Notes: generated by a model not told the origin, from the letters alone. A stretch of DNA of 64,000 nt from Glandiceps talaboti (GCF_964340395.1 NC_135553.1:13654501-13718500); one strand, 5' to 3'; numbered from the stretch's first letter, positions 13,804 to 27,721 are shown. Numbers and translations: made by a program.

Positions 13804-16176
13804 GTTGACAACCAAGGTTTACTCTCAGTTTTAACACATCCCCAGGAACAAATGTTACAGTAAACATCCGTCACAGGTACAAGAAAAAGTTTCCTTAATT
13901 TGTCTCTCTTTATTTTCGTTATCTGTGTGTACTGTCACTAGTCCTAGAGGTCTTCCAATGCCATTAATTATTAAGGTTTATTATTGATTCTTAGCATCTT
14001 TAATTAGGCTAATGTATTGTACTCATTAGTGGGACAAACCATTTTATGCAGGTGTACAAGATGCACAATTGAGGGACTCAGATGAAATGCTTACAAGTAC
14101 AATGTACGTTGTACCTCAGATTGGTTGTTTTGAAAGCTGCTTATTTTCCTTTAAAATTCAAGACGTGATAATGCAGGTAAAAAGGTGTGCTATCACTCAC
14201 CAGGTATTACAACTTAATGTAGATTTGCATCTGTATTGAATTATAAGAATACAGAAACGAGTTTATCTACAGGATAGGATTATGTATTTTTCTTGAGCTT
14301 TCAAAAACCTTACAATATGAATCCACTTTTTGTAATACAGTGAGAAAATGTAGTTGAGAAAATGTAGTGCTCATGCACAATCAACACTTAAAATGTAATC
14401 ACATTCTAGAGCTGCAAGTCAAATATACATGTAAATGTACATGTTTGTAAACAACGATGCATCAAGCCGACCTCTGACATGTTTCAATCTTATTCAAGTC
14501 ATTGTACATGTAGCCATGGAGGTGTAATCCTTCTTACATGTACCTCCAAGTCGTAACATACCCTTGCTACTATTACTACACTTTATAAAGGTAATCTGTC
14601 TTGGTGATCATGTCATTTAATATACCAGTGGGGGCATAGTTACAAAGCTCTACAAACAGGCTGTTAGTGTTACTAGGAGGTCAGGTATTTGCTACCTAAC
14701 ATTGCACTAGATACTGTTGAACTACAAATTTACAATAACACAATAACAATAACTAACACATGACCGTACATTTTGAATTTACAATGTATCTGTCCATCTC
14801 TATCATTTTGGAGTTACTTTATACAAATGCCAAAAGGTGGTCTTTTTGTATATACATTATGTACATGTATATATAATAAACCTGATTGTTCTTATCACCT
14901 CAGTGACCTGCAGATCTGTGTGACTTGTACATGTAGTTGCACCCATGCATTATAATTTGAGAATTTAATTCATACATGTACATTTATTTTATATACCCTA
15001 CCTACATGTACATGTACAATTTAAGCTGAAGATATTCAAATTTCAAAGATTTCGCCAGAGACCCCGGATTACTATCAGTTGACTAGAGACTTACATTGTA
15101 TTTTCTTGTCAATACATGAACAGCAATTCCACTAAGTTTGTTTCCACATTTAGTGAAAGTTATCCTCAATGATTATTTTCATTTGAAGTAAAAACAGAGA
15201 CAACAATGTACAATGGAAACCACATCCAGACTGTGACAGTGATACTGCCAGATATTATTTCATTGTACACAATACACATGTTGCCATCTATCGGCCAAGG
15301 CACAATAGAGTCACTTTTTTTCAACTAACAAACCATCTATTTGAAGACACACGAGAGGTTTAATTTTAGGTACAAATTCAATAATATTATATATTTTGGA
15401 ATAATTCATTTTGATAACCTTAATTGAAAAATACAGGGAGCTGTTCCACATCAAACAACTTGTAGATTGCTTTGCATACTGTAATCTGCCTCGTTCAACA
15501 CAGAAGTGCTTTTAACTCCATACAGCAAGCTTTGAGACAAATGTTGATATCTCAAAATCTCCATGCAGGGTATACTGTCAGTGTCTCTATTATCAAATCA
15601 GCCTCAGTCAAAAGACATTTATACATGTTAATATCATGTTTTCAAATGTTTTTTGTTCTCCTTTTCAATTTCCTACATGGTTCTAAAGCATCTCATTCAT
15701 TCTGTTCACTCTTGTTTTTCTTCTCGACAACAAAATGTAAAATCTCAATTCAGGATTATTTCACAACAACATACATGTACATGTACGTAACAGACTTACA
15801 TAAATGGTAAATACATGTAAATATATTGTTTGTAATTGTTTTCATTTTCAATTTCATTAACTACCCATATTTATGTACAGTACATGTACCTGTTCTGTTA
15901 CATGTATCTCACTGTATTTTCTTTTTTGACCAAATGACTTCAAATATTTGAGAGGTTAATTTTCACTTACAGTACTTGATTAGTGTGGTCATATTATACA
16001 CATGTACAAATGTAACTATTCACTGATCCTTGTAAGTTGTAATTACAAGTATAAAAACAAAACACAAATCTTCACTAAATAATGATTGTCGCATGGTTTT
16101 CTAGTAGTGCCCCAGTCTTTTATTTTTACACAAAGAATACATGTATGATGTACACTGGTGTCACATACAATATTCA
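13804..16176. other. No gene seen
   Basis: AT-rich DNA with scattered ACATGT motifs. Open frames here (for example 15,472-15,810) lack coding-like composition, splice context or recognisable domains. It may be intron if the distal first exon at 26.53 kb is used. Confidence 0.6.
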
Positions 16177-18760
16177 GTTTGTACGTTGTTTAGATTCTAT
16201 TTCATTATGTACCTATATTAATTTATAATGAAATTGTTGATGAAATTACACAAATCAATGTTCTGAGAAGAAAAATCAAATTTATTAAACTATAAACTGC
16301 ATTCTATATTCACGATTTGAGATTAGACAGTACCTTTAAAATTTAACTTTTGTATCCACGTTCATACACACAATGCATATATGTACATGTTGTACATCTG
16401 TACTTTTTAGCATAATTCCTGATCTAGCCTAGGTCTACGCTAAATGTACATGTAATTTTGTTTTATGTCTGTTTTGTACTTAACACTTTTGTTGTATAAA
16501 TGTACAGTACCACATTTTGTATGTGAATTCTACAATACAATGTGAATAGACATAAAGATCAGTGAATGTAAATGTGGTTACATGTAGTAGGCATTCTATT
16601 CTCAAACAAAATGAACTACTTGGCAAAGGTATACAAAACATGTAGCTTCAAGCAACTAAATTATACTGAATACATATAATTCATATGCCTCAAAATGAAA
16701 AGTGCCTCATTGCACAAATCCACATTGTGATGAGCAATTACCAAGAAGAGTATAGGAGAGCACTGAGGCAATTTCTAAAGATATTCTGTCGATGTGAAAT
16801 TATCATTGGGTAGTTAAACTTTAAGAGCAATTTCCAACAATTTGATAAATTACCCTGTTGTGCGTGTACAGTCATGTGTGTGAATCAAAAGCTATGAAGA
16901 ATAAAGATAATACTGCCGTTCTCTCTCTTTCTGGTTTATTTGAACCTATATGTATGAAGTTCCTTTTTAATCCATATTCTCTATAGAATACTTTGATTCT
17001 ACTTGGATCTGAATCTGTGCAACAAAACAACTGGACAATTAAGTTTAAAAAACCTACATGTAGTCTGGATGCCAACATGGTTTAGTTAGAACCACAAGTG
17101 GAGGTGTACATGGTAACGATACTGTATAGGAACTAGACTGAGTTAAATCAGTCCATTTATATTGTACATGTATATTTATTTACATTGTCTACTTGAAAGA
17201 CTGTTTTTAAAACATTAGGTAAACTTTACATGCAACATCCATTACATGTTAGAGGGTGACATGCATTCAGAATGCAAAGTTCCAATCTAATTCTCAAAAA
17301 AATGAATTCCCATGAGAATACTACCACTCACCTGCTTTTCTTATTAAAATGTACATTGTACTTTTCACACTGGCAGCTGAACTAACAGTGAGCAAGGGTA
17401 CAAAGGAAACAATTTGTCACTGTTTCGCTTAATTTTTTATGGCAGAACATTGGAAATTATACACAGTTGCCAGGTATGAGTTTCCGGTAGTAAAACATAA
17501 TTCTTATGTACGGGTGTGTTTATTGGGTGTTGCAAATGACGTTGAAATGTGGCATATTTGTAATTACGTAGGATCAACAACTAATACATTTCAATTACAT
17601 TTGCTAAAGTGTCAGGTGTAATCACCATTTCTACAGCTTACTTGAAAAAAGCCAGCTTAGTTGTCGGAAATTCATGCCATGAAACTGGTTGAATGTTGAT
17701 AGCTGCTGCCATGGTAATGACCCCATAAAGGTCAAACTGGGTCAAATTAGTAACAGCATGATTTGTGGTAATGAGGGCCTCTCAGAATTTTAATAGACAT
17801 TCAAGTTTATAAATCATCTGTAATTAGTACAGTAATGTCTACTTGTCTTAATTTATTGCACCTATTGTGAGATATGATGAACAATTTTCAATACCGCCAT
17901 CATTTCATCATATTCAGAATTTACTGATGTATTTTAAGTGCTTGTTGGGAACACAGCGACATTCAAAAAATGGTCTTGCTGAATAAATCAAAACTGACAG
18001 ACACTTTTCACAGACTGAGTTGGTATGTACATGTACATGTAGTGTCAAAATTATGACACTATTCACGAAGTACATGTATGTATACCTAAATGTTTCACTT
18101 CTTCATCAATATATTTTAACACACATAATACTTATCACACTGCTTAAACATTTACTGGCAACATGCCATATTATACAATGCACAAGCCTAGTTATTGTTT
18201 TTGAACTTAAAATATGGATTTATATACCCTGGTCATTCTATCATCATGAATATCTGTGCTTACATGTACATGTATGTATGTCACTGATTCTGCGATGCTC
18301 AAATTATGAGTCAAAACGTTCTAAATCTCCACCCCCCCCCCACCCCCCCAATTTTTTCTTAACTTATGCTTTAGAATTCATGTTATATTATTCCCCCAAT
18401 ATTTGTCTTCATTCAGCTGGAAGATACAAGTGATTTGTTAACGGTTTGTCACTACCTGTCTAGCAACTCTTATTGACAAGGCCCCTTAGGCCATTCATAT
18501 TTTCCTTGGTTGAATAAAGAAAATTATAGGGAAATAAGATCTACATTTATTGCCATCTTTCAGGTACATTTTGTAATAGTGTATACAATTATTTTCAACC
18601 CAAACTTAATATTTACATTGGAAACATGTTACAATCAATATTAGGAATTCACACTGAACCTGTCATGGATTTTCTACAGCTTGGGTTTTTTTAAATTCCA
18701 TTTTAAAAAATCTATATTAAATTAATTTACACTTAGGGTATAACACTGTACAGTACAACG
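16177..18760. repeat. Tandem duplication, copy 1 (about 2.58 kb)
   Basis: The block starting GTTTGTAC-GTTGTTTAGATTC and ending ATAACACTGTACAGTACAACG recurs directly at 18,761-21,371. Across most of the unit the two copies are almost base-for-base identical by eye. Visible differences are mainly in ACATGTACATGT tracts (around 16,380-16,500 and 18,020-18,110) and a few point changes or small indels. The paired short open frames (16,872-17,078 and 17,439-17,621, repeated in copy 2) are identical only because the DNA is duplicated, and show no coding signature. No gene is recognised inside the unit. Confidence 0.93.
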
Positions 18761-21371
18761 GTTTGTACTTTGTTTAGATTCTATTTCATTATGTACCTGT
18801 ATTATAATGAAATTGTTGATGAAATTACACAAATCAATGTTCTAAGAAGAAAAATCAAATTTATTAAACTACAAACTGCATTCTATATTCACGATTAGAG
18901 ATTAGACAGTACCTTTAAAATTTAACTTTTGTATCCACGTTCATATACACACAATGTATACAATGTATATATGTACATGTTTTATATCTGCAGCTTTTAG
19001 CATAATTCCTGACCATAGCCGAGGTCTACGCTACATGTACATGTACATGTATACTATTATAAACAATTTTGTTTTATGCCTGTTTTACTTAATACTTGTT
19101 TTTGTATAAATGTATAGTACCACATTTTGTATGTGAATTCTACAATACAATGTGAATAGACATAAAGATCAGTGAATGTAAATGTGGTTACATGTAGTAG
19201 GCATTCTATTCTCAAATAAAATGAACTACTTGGCAAAGATATACAAAACATGTAGCTTCAAGCAACTAAATTATACTGAATACATATAATTCATATGCCT
19301 CAAAATGAAAAGTGCCTCATTGCACAAATCCACATTGTGATGAGCAATTACCAAGAAGAGTATAGGAGAGCACTGAGGCAATTTCTAAAGATATTCTGTC
19401 GATGTGAAATTATCATTGGGTAGTTAAACTTTAAGAGCAATTTCCAACAATTTGATAAATTACCCTGTTGTGCGTGTACAGTCATGTGTGTGAATCAAAA
19501 GCTATGAAGAATAAAGATAATACTGCCGTTCTCTCTCTTTCTGGTTTATTTGAACCTATATGTATGAAGTTCCTTTTTAATCCATATTCTCTATAGAATA
19601 CTTTGATTCTACTTGGATCTGAATCTGTGCAACAAAACAACTGGACAATTAAGTTTAAAAAACCTACATGTAGTCTGGATGCCAACATGGTTTAGTTAGA
19701 ACCACAAGTGGAGGTGTACATGGTAACGATACTGTATAGGAACTAGACTGAGTTAAATCAGTCCATTTATATTGTACATGTATATTTATTTACATTGTCT
19801 ACTTGAAAGACTGTTTTTAAAACATTAGGTAAACTTTACATGCAACATCCATTACATGTTAGAGGGTGACATGCATTCAGAATGCAAAGTTCCAATCTAA
19901 TTCTCAAAAAAATGAATTCCCATGAGAATACTACCACTCACCTGCTTTTCTTATTAAAATGTACATTGTACTTTTCACACTGGCAGCTGAACTAACAGTG
20001 AGCAAGGGTACAAAGGAAACAATTTGTCACTGTTTCGCTTAATTTTTTATGGCAGAACATTGGAAATTATACACAGTTGCCAGGTATGAGTTTCCGGTAG
20101 TAAAACATAATTCTTATGTACGGGTGTGTTTATTGGGTGTTGCAAATGACGTTGAAATGTGGCATATTTGTAATTACGTAGGATCAACAACTAATACATT
20201 TCAATTACATTTGCTAAAGTGTCAGGTGTAATCACCATTTCTACAGCTTACTTGAAAAAAGCCAGCTTAGTTGTCGGAAATTCGTGCCATGAAACTGGTT
20301 GAATGTTGATAGCTGCTGCCATGGTAATGACCCCATAAAGGTCAAACTGGGTCAAATTAGTAACAGCATGATTTGTGGTAATGAGGGCCTCTCAGAATTT
20401 TAATAGACATTCAAGTTTATAAATCATCTGTAATTAGTACAGTAATGTCTACTTGCCTTAATTTATTGCATCTATTGTGAGATATGATGAACAATTTTCA
20501 AAACCGCCATCATTTCGTCATATTCAGAATTTACTGATGTATTTTAAGTGCTTGTTGGGAACACAGCGACATTCAAAAAATGGTCTTGCTGAATAAATCA
20601 AAACTGACAGACACTTTTCAGACTGAATTGGTATCTACATGTACAAATGTAGTGTGGTCAAAATTATGACACTATACATGATGTACATGTACCTAAATGT
20701 TTCACTTCTTCATCAACATACATGTATTTTAAAACACATTTTACTTAACACAGTGCTTAAACATTTACTGGCAACATGCCATATTATACAATGCACAAGC
20801 CTAGTTATTGTTTTTGAACTTAAAATATGGATTTATATACCCTGGTCATTCTATCATCATGAATATCTGTGCTTACATGTACATGTATGTATGTCACTGA
20901 TTCTGCGATGCTCAAATTATGAGTCAAAACGTTCTAAATCTCCACCCCCCCCCACCCCCCAATTTTTTCTTAACTTATGCTTTAGAATTCATGTTATATT
21001 ATTCCCCCAATATTTGTCTTCATTCAGCTGGAAGATACAAGTGATTTGTTAACGGTTTGTCACTACCTGTCTAGCAACTCTTATTGACAAGGCCCCTTAG
21101 GCCATTCATATTTTCCTTGGTTGAATAAAGAAAATTATAGGGAAATAAGATCTACATTTATTGCCATCTTTCAGGTACATTTTGTAATAGTGTATACAAT
21201 TATTTTCAACCCAAACTTAATATTTACATTGGAAACATGTTACAATCAATATTAGGAATTCACACTGAACCTGTCATGGATTTTCTACAGCTTGGGTTTT
21301 TTTAAATTCCATTTTAAAAAATCTATATTAAATTAATTTACACTTAGGGTATAACACTGTACAGTACAACG
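18761..21371. repeat. Tandem duplication, copy 2 (about 2.61 kb)
   Basis: This is the second head-to-tail copy of the preceding unit, abutting it directly at ...AGTACAACG/GTTTGTAC. It ends at the same ACAGTACAACG sequence before diverging into TATTGGCAAGTAG. It is slightly longer owing to expansion of ACATGT tracts near 18,960 and 19,030. Very high identity implies a recent duplication, or two alleles placed in tandem by the assembler. Confidence 0.93.
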
Positions 21372-22011
21372 GTATTGGCAAGTAGTATAAGTATTTCAAA
21401 ATACTACTCTTACTACTACTCGGAAACCACAAGGCATGAGTTGAAATGATAACAGGTCCCAAAATGATGATCTTAGACACTGATGGTATAAGAGACAGGC
21501 AGAAGTCATTTCTTTTTATGTTATGTACATGTATCTTTGGTATGTCTTTAGTATAGTTTTGATTTTCTTTTCCTTTGGTTCTTCTCTATTACACCTTTTC
21601 TGTCCAAAAATTGAAAATAAAACTAGACTATATTTATAGTTCCTCTATTTCATACATCCAAATTATAAACTACATGTACATACTGCCACTAATAACTTTC
21701 CTCAAAATTACCAACACAGGTCTCCAAAAAGATACTCACTCATGAAAACTTGTGTTGTGCTAACCATGGAATGTACAGAATTTCATGAGTAGCCAAAATG
21801 AAACTGAGGCAGTTTACATATAATGTACAAGAAACATGAGACAGGGTATTGTTTGTGTGTATTTTATCAATTCCCTACTATGCAATGCAAGCAAAAAGCA
21901 GGGTCAATGTTTGGTAAGTGAACTGTTCATGCCATACAAATTCCAGTAGGAACAAAACATTTGGCAAATGAGGCTATCTTAAAAGTGCTGTGATACCTTT
22001 ATTAAAGTGGC
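21372..22011. other. No gene seen
   Basis: AT-rich non-coding sequence between the tandem duplication and the inverted repeat. Confidence 0.6.
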
Positions 22012-22358
22012 AATATGGATGATGATTTTGGATTTTTTGGTTAAATAAAACAATTTTATCCTGACTTCCTACTTGAAAATCAATGTGAAACAACATATGT
22101 CAAGACCTTGTTTGTAACTCACGGCAATAGATTAATAAATGTGTAAAATGTTTGTTATTGTACATAATACATTACAATAATACAATAACAAACGTTTAAT
22201 TTTTTTTTTTTTTTTTAGCTTTTTTGCAATGTACTGAGTTACATTACAAACACAGACTTGGTCAATGTGTATGTTTGACATTCATTTTTCAAGAAGGAAG
22301 CTGTTATAAAATTGTTTCAATCCAAAATAAAATCCTCACCCAAATCCTCACCCATATG
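22012..22358. repeat. Long imperfect inverted repeat (MITE-like hairpin, about 345 bp)
   Basis: Outer ends CAATATGGATGATGATTT and (reverse complement of the right end) ATATGGGTGAGGATTT match. Further inward, shared blocks include TTTTGGATT, AACAATTTTAT, CTTCCT.CTTGAAAA, TTGTTTGTAA-like and finally TGTTTGTTATTGTA against TACAATAACAAACG. Arms are about 165 bp with indels, including a T18 tract at 22,199-22,218 on one side. No transposase is encoded. The structure fits a non-autonomous DNA transposon (MITE) or fold-back element; I did not identify a clear target-site duplication. Confidence 0.7.
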
Positions 22359-25300
22359 ACATGTCCAAGGTGATGAATTTCAAGTTTTCAGTGAGTATTT
22401 CTGTCCTCAGGGAAACCATTTTATCAGTACTGTTGCAAGTTTTCATCAGCTGCGAACTATTATTACAGCTCAATTATTCTGCTAACTTTTCAATTAAATG
22501 TAAGAGTCTGAAGTACTTCTGTTAATCAATCATGACATGGCATGCTTAGTCCTACCTGTCATAACAAATGCTTTGGGAACTACAATGATTAATTTAAAAT
22601 GAATGTCAAAACGCTGGCCTCTTAATTATCTTTTGCTAACTGTATCACAATTAATCAATTATCAATGTATGCCAAGATGGAAGTAGAGAATGTACATGTA
22701 TGTATAACCTGATGGTTTGTCTAATCTACTGAAATACATATGTACATTGTATTATATAATATTATAAATGTACATTCAGGGCAATGTTTTCTCAACATAC
22801 ATTATGTGTTTACTTTCTTTTCAAATTTGATACAAAACATTGTGATAATTTGACATCTGAAAACTTGTTTTCAGCATTGTAATACATTGAAAAAGTACTA
22901 AAAGTCATACACATACTTGTACATTGTAAATATGTACAAGTATTTTACAAAAACAAACTACGATAAATTTGTATTAATTAGCTAAAATGGAGTACAATTG
23001 TAATTGAATGTGAGAAGTGGTGAAAAGGGTCCTCAGGCTTTATTAATAAGTAAATACAGATGTTCGCACAAAACTGCTCATCAATGTATTACCGGTATAC
23101 TTTAGCTAGATAGCATTAGAATAGAAATGAGAACTTTTGTTATACATATATGTAATACTGTATACATATTATCATTGATGAATTAAAGTGTTTGTTACTC
23201 AGAAAGTCTGTATTTACGAATTATCGGTACTATGCATGGGGACTGTTTTTCCAACGCTCATACACAATACTAGATTGTACGTTTGTATTTACCATCCTAG
23301 CAGTATGTGTTATTATTAGAACTGTCTGTATTTTCAAATTACTAACTTGGACACTACAATTTATTCATTGCATGCACAGAAAACAAACTCTGCACAATGA
23401 CTTATAGTGGATTCTATCTTGATCTCTTTTCTTTTCTACAAGTACACACATGTATGTGAGTTACGGCAAAATGTACCTGTATACCAGGAATGCTTGTTCA
23501 GGTGTTCATGGAATGCCACCGTTCATTTCAATCCATTTCATGATTGTATGCTACATTTTTTGTGATCACTGCATCACAGGTATGCTTTATATTAAAGGGC
23601 AAGCGCTCAAAAACTCATAAATAACTCTACATTTCTTTTTGCCACTTGTTGAGAAATAAATGGGTTGTGAAATGTAAAATTTATGTGCCATGACCAGTTT
23701 TTTAAATGTTTTTTGTTTTGCTAAGGGATGACAATTTGGAACCATGGTACATCTGGGCTGGGGTAAAATCTCTGGTAAAATTTACCTTTCTATGCTATAA
23801 TTGGCAAGAAGTCCAAACTTCTGAGTTAGTAAAATACCTGAGGAACTTTGACAGATTTTTATTGTATCTACTTGACATCCATAGACACTGATATATGATA
23901 TATGGATGTTGGTTCATAGTTATATTGAAACGGCAAAGAGGGATGTGGCGATTTTCGGGCAGTGTAAATTTGTATATTCTATAGATCAATTTGAATGCCT
24001 AGGTACATGTAGTAATAAACAGTCCAACTCTACTGGATATTTTAAACAATGTATTATATTTCCCCCTGTGCTTCCTCAAGCAGGTACAAATGTAGTCTGG
24101 TTACAATACAAGTTACAACACAGTGAAATTCCCAGAGAATTCACCGTCTGTACGTTTTAAATTAAATTAATTAAGTTCATTGAGCGCTGTATTTTCTGAA
24201 GTGAAAGCAATCTGAAAGTACATTGTATCAAAATCTGAAACTACATAGTATAATCAACTACATGCAACAGGATTATTTGTAAATAAATTGAAACTGACTG
24301 GAATTTTGCTGGTTATCACAAAACTGAAAATATAAATTTGAACACCTAGCCAGCCTTAGTGAAGTTTCATTGAGTTTCCAGTTTGACACAAATTGTAGAA
24401 ATGAGGTGTCACACATCGGCAATTTTGGGTGACATTGTAGGAAAACAGTCATATTTACAATACAATATGGATTTCAACCAACATAATGTAGTTTACTTCA
24501 CAGCCAACAATTATTTTTGCCAACATCAGGTCCACAAATCATCAAATGCCTATAGCTGGTCATTCTCCAGAGCAAAAAAACAACTTGAACCATCTGAAGT
24601 ATCCCGTAAAAGTAAACAAACAAATATACAAAAACTATGTAGTTCCTAATTTGTTGTTATTGATTTCTAACCAGTGTCCACTCTTTGACCCTCTACAGCA
24701 TGACCTGAATATCCTTCCTGTCTACAATAGTACAATACACTATTGTATTTGTCCAATCAGAGACAACAACAAAATATTGATTTGTGCATTTAATACAGCC
24801 TTTCAACTTTAAAAGTAAGTAATTCGTAACACAAGAATGCATTCAAAATAATATTACAAATAGTCCTAAATTTGACATTACAAATGACGGTCCAATCACT
24901 TTTATATAATTGAGAGTTGAACATTTATTATGTGAGTTGTCATCAGTGTTTTTGAGTAAAAATGTTTTCAGTTTGTTATCTGTGCATGCTATTGCCAGTA
25001 CCCATCACAGCTGTGCACTGATTTTGTGTTTATTAGAAACTTTACTTTCAATGACTGAGCCAAAAGGTATGTTATTTTCAAAATCAGGTGTAATTTTCTG
25101 GAATAATCTGATAAAGGTATTAAATACAATCCACATGAAATCATCTATAATAATTTCATATCACAGAAATATCTAATATTTCGGTAACATGATTCTGCCT
25201 GTTGAAATACAAATTTAATAAAAAATGAATTTATTCCGAAATATTCAATCTTTACCAAATGCTGCTCTACAAATGAATATGCGCATATGGTACATTTTAT

Positions 25301-25850
25301 ATCTGATTCAGAATTATAAAGTAAATTTTCAACAAAATAACACTAGTTCTATAATCATGGTCTGTGAAAGTACGCAATGACTAGAAAAAAAAATGCAAAA
25401 AATATGAAAAACGTTTAACAATATAATTCACTCAATATGGAATAAACTAAGGATGATTGGGCAGAGTTACATGATTTAATAATATAACCACAACAATTGG
25501 CTTTCTTCTTCTTCTAGAATTGTCTTTTTTTAATAACAATTCTTTATAACTCGTCACTTGAGAGACTTTACAACTTGGCTTCTGTTACAATGTAGAATTA
25601 CCATGGTTACTAACCTACCGATACACGTACTTCATTTTGTACATGTGCTATGCTCTCATGATGCCGCACTTCATTTTCCATATAAAAATTGTAATTTGTT
25701 AAAATTAAACTTGAATCTGGCTGAACAATTATAAATTAACTGGCGTTGTAATTAGTATTAATTCGGACTAATTTGTCATTTGGCAAGTATTTTCAGCTCT
25801 TTTAAACGTGAATGCACGGCTTACAAAAACCACATGAGACACACGCAAAC
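22359..25850. other. No gene seen
   Basis: AT-rich DNA with dispersed short repeats. Open frames at 23,192-23,407, 23,906-24,160, 24,383-24,812 and 24,910-25,176 show no domain, codon pattern or splice context that supports them. Confidence 0.6.
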
Positions 25851-26620
25851 ACAAACACACGAGAGGTGTTGTCGATAAGAGCGTGACCTCAGCCTACCTG
25901 TACTGTAACGTTACTCGTACTCGTCAGTAGCACCCGGAACAGAGCGTATGTTGCTTTGATTTAGAGTTCAAAATGACATTTTGTTTTGATTATATGTGAA
26001 CAAACAGTGTAACTGACAGCCCGACTATATATAATCAGGGTTTCTGCTTGGTTGTTGCTACGGGAGCAAGGGTTATCGGTAAGACGAGATAAAAATATGC
26101 CTCGGAGGAGTTTTCAACCTCCACCAAGCAAGCGAAGAAAGTAGAAACCCCAGTTGACAACGTTCGCCGTCGATGTTTTGTACAACTCAATGGTTATACC
26201 ACCGCCATATCGGTGACGTTGTGAAGGGTGAATCAGTTTCTATAAACTATTCGACGTAAGGAATGTTAAATTGAACTAGGGTATAGTAATGGCATGATTT
26301 ACAGAAAATATGACGTCTGGCCTAGGTCATTCTTCGGCAAATAAACTGTATGAATGCATTGGCCAAATACCAACAAACACCGTACTCAATAAAAATAAAT
26401 TCAGGAGCCATATAAATCGCGGCGGTATTCTTTGTGTGGCGCATTTATAACACAGGTCTATCTAAATTGTACAGTACCGTTGATTTTTGTAAAAGGTGAG
26501 ATATTTTTTGAAAAATTCCAGGATCCTACCTGAAGTCCATCTCGCGGTGTCAGGATGTCATGGTCCATTTGTGCAGTTGTGTGTGTATCTCGTATCGAGG
26601 TAACATACTTTATTCTGATT
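25850..26620. promoter_or_regulatory. CpG-containing promoter-like region, probable start of the coiled-coil gene
   Basis: CG dinucleotides become noticeably more frequent here than in the flanking AT-rich DNA (TAACGTTACTCGTACTCG, CGTTCGCCGTCGATG, CATCTCGCGG). Two minus-strand donors lie here: CAG/GTAGGC near 25,896 (possible untranslated exon) and CAG/GTAGGA at 26,530. The combination suggests one or two transcription starts pointing left. This is inference from composition and splice signals; no TATA box is assigned. Confidence 0.4.
26530..26568 (-). CDS. Candidate distal first coding exon of the coiled-coil gene
   Basis: On the minus strand an ATG at 26568 opens 13 codons (MDHDILTPRDGLQ) ending in CAG followed by GTAGGA, a good phase-0 donor. 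The exon lies in a CpG-containing, promoter-like stretch and points toward the coiled-coil gene. The 13.75 kb exon contains a phase-0 acceptor candidate (...ttctatgag before GATCCAGCC, with an ACTAAT branch-point-like sequence upstream). That junction would give ...GLQ-DPARTKEIE-MAYANRT in frame. If correct, intron 1 is 12.7 kb and the 13803 ATG is an alternative start. Frame and splice-site compatibility are seen; joining the two is inference. Confidence 0.4.
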
Positions 26621-27721
26621 GGTCCAATTAATCAGGTGGACACGTTAAGCTGAATTCATTGGCTATTCAATGAAAGGCGCGTATGAACGATACCAGTGAA
26701 ATTCAAGTTGATAAAAAATAGTCAATTTTCAAAATAAATGAATTACAAATGGAATGTTTTATACTTTCTTATAAAGAGACCTAGTTAAAATATTATTGAT
26801 ACCAAAAATACGACGTACACGTATAGAATATGCAGAAAAAAGCAGAGAAATTGCAAATCTATCTATCTTTATCTACCATGCATGGTGAACGACATATGAC
26901 GGAATACATTTCAAGTTGAAAACATTATTAAACATGTTAAAGGCCTCATAAGGAGGCGAAGTTTATTTTTTTTATTAACCTCGTCCCTATCAGTGTCAAC
27001 AAAATGTAACCTGGTGAAATTCTTGGAAAATTTATAAACAGTTTTTAACTATGTTTACTACGTTACTTACTGCGTGCGTCGTAGATCATATATTGTTTCT
27101 TTTTTCATTTTATCACTACTCTAGGGAAAATATTGTAAGTTCAATATGAAGGCGTGTAAGATGAGAATTAAGTATTCGCATACACGGCACCTAGCAGGCC
27201 TCTTGTAACTTTTAAAGATATGTCGATTCGCGATCGATCACAGGAGTTCATATTGAATGAGAGTTCAAAAGTTACGATACCTGAATTCGAACCAAAAGAG
27301 AATACTTTTCCATAAACTGACTAAATATCTCATTCAAATAATGAAATAATTATATGATCATGGTCATGTGCTAATATGCAGCATGACTTTAAAGAATTAA
27401 CCGCGAAAAGTATATGGAAATACATGTACTATAAAAAGGTTTGTCAGGGGGTGATAACCCGTTAGTTTGACACATACAGCTGCTGGATAGTCACACAAAG
27501 TATTCAAATTAGCAGTGCTAAAAGATGAGAAAATTTTAAGGAAAAAAGAAATCGATAGAAATTTATTGTCAAAAGTATTAGGTGAATAAAGCTTTGTATA
27601 TCAGTGAGCGCGATCAAATAAACAAACAAAGGCAACGATTAATTGCTTTAAGGATGTTTGAGGGCGCTGTACAGGTGGCCCACCTCTGACCTTTTTAATT
27701 TCGTGAAACACATGTGCGAAA
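26621..27721. promoter_or_regulatory. Intergenic upstream region of GRWD1
   Basis: No exon is seen in this 1.1 kb. The start codon of GRWD1 sits in AAAATGGCGGAG, which matches the YY1-type AANATGGCGG element often placed over start sites of growth and ribosome genes in animals. Whether it functions here is inference. Confidence 0.4.

Noticed and set aside
16872-21052. Pairs of identical open frames suggesting a conserved gene family
   Set aside because: They are identical only because they lie in the two copies of a near-identical non-coding tandem duplication.
26097-26144. 15-codon plus-strand ORF MPRRSFQPPPSKRRK
   Set aside because: The basic, NLS-like composition is eye-catching, but it is too short, lacks a clear donor, and lies in a region read on the minus strand.
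27655-27672. AGGGCGCTG near the GRWD1 start as another CTCF-like site
   Set aside because: Only about half of the motif matches; the CCAC half is missing.
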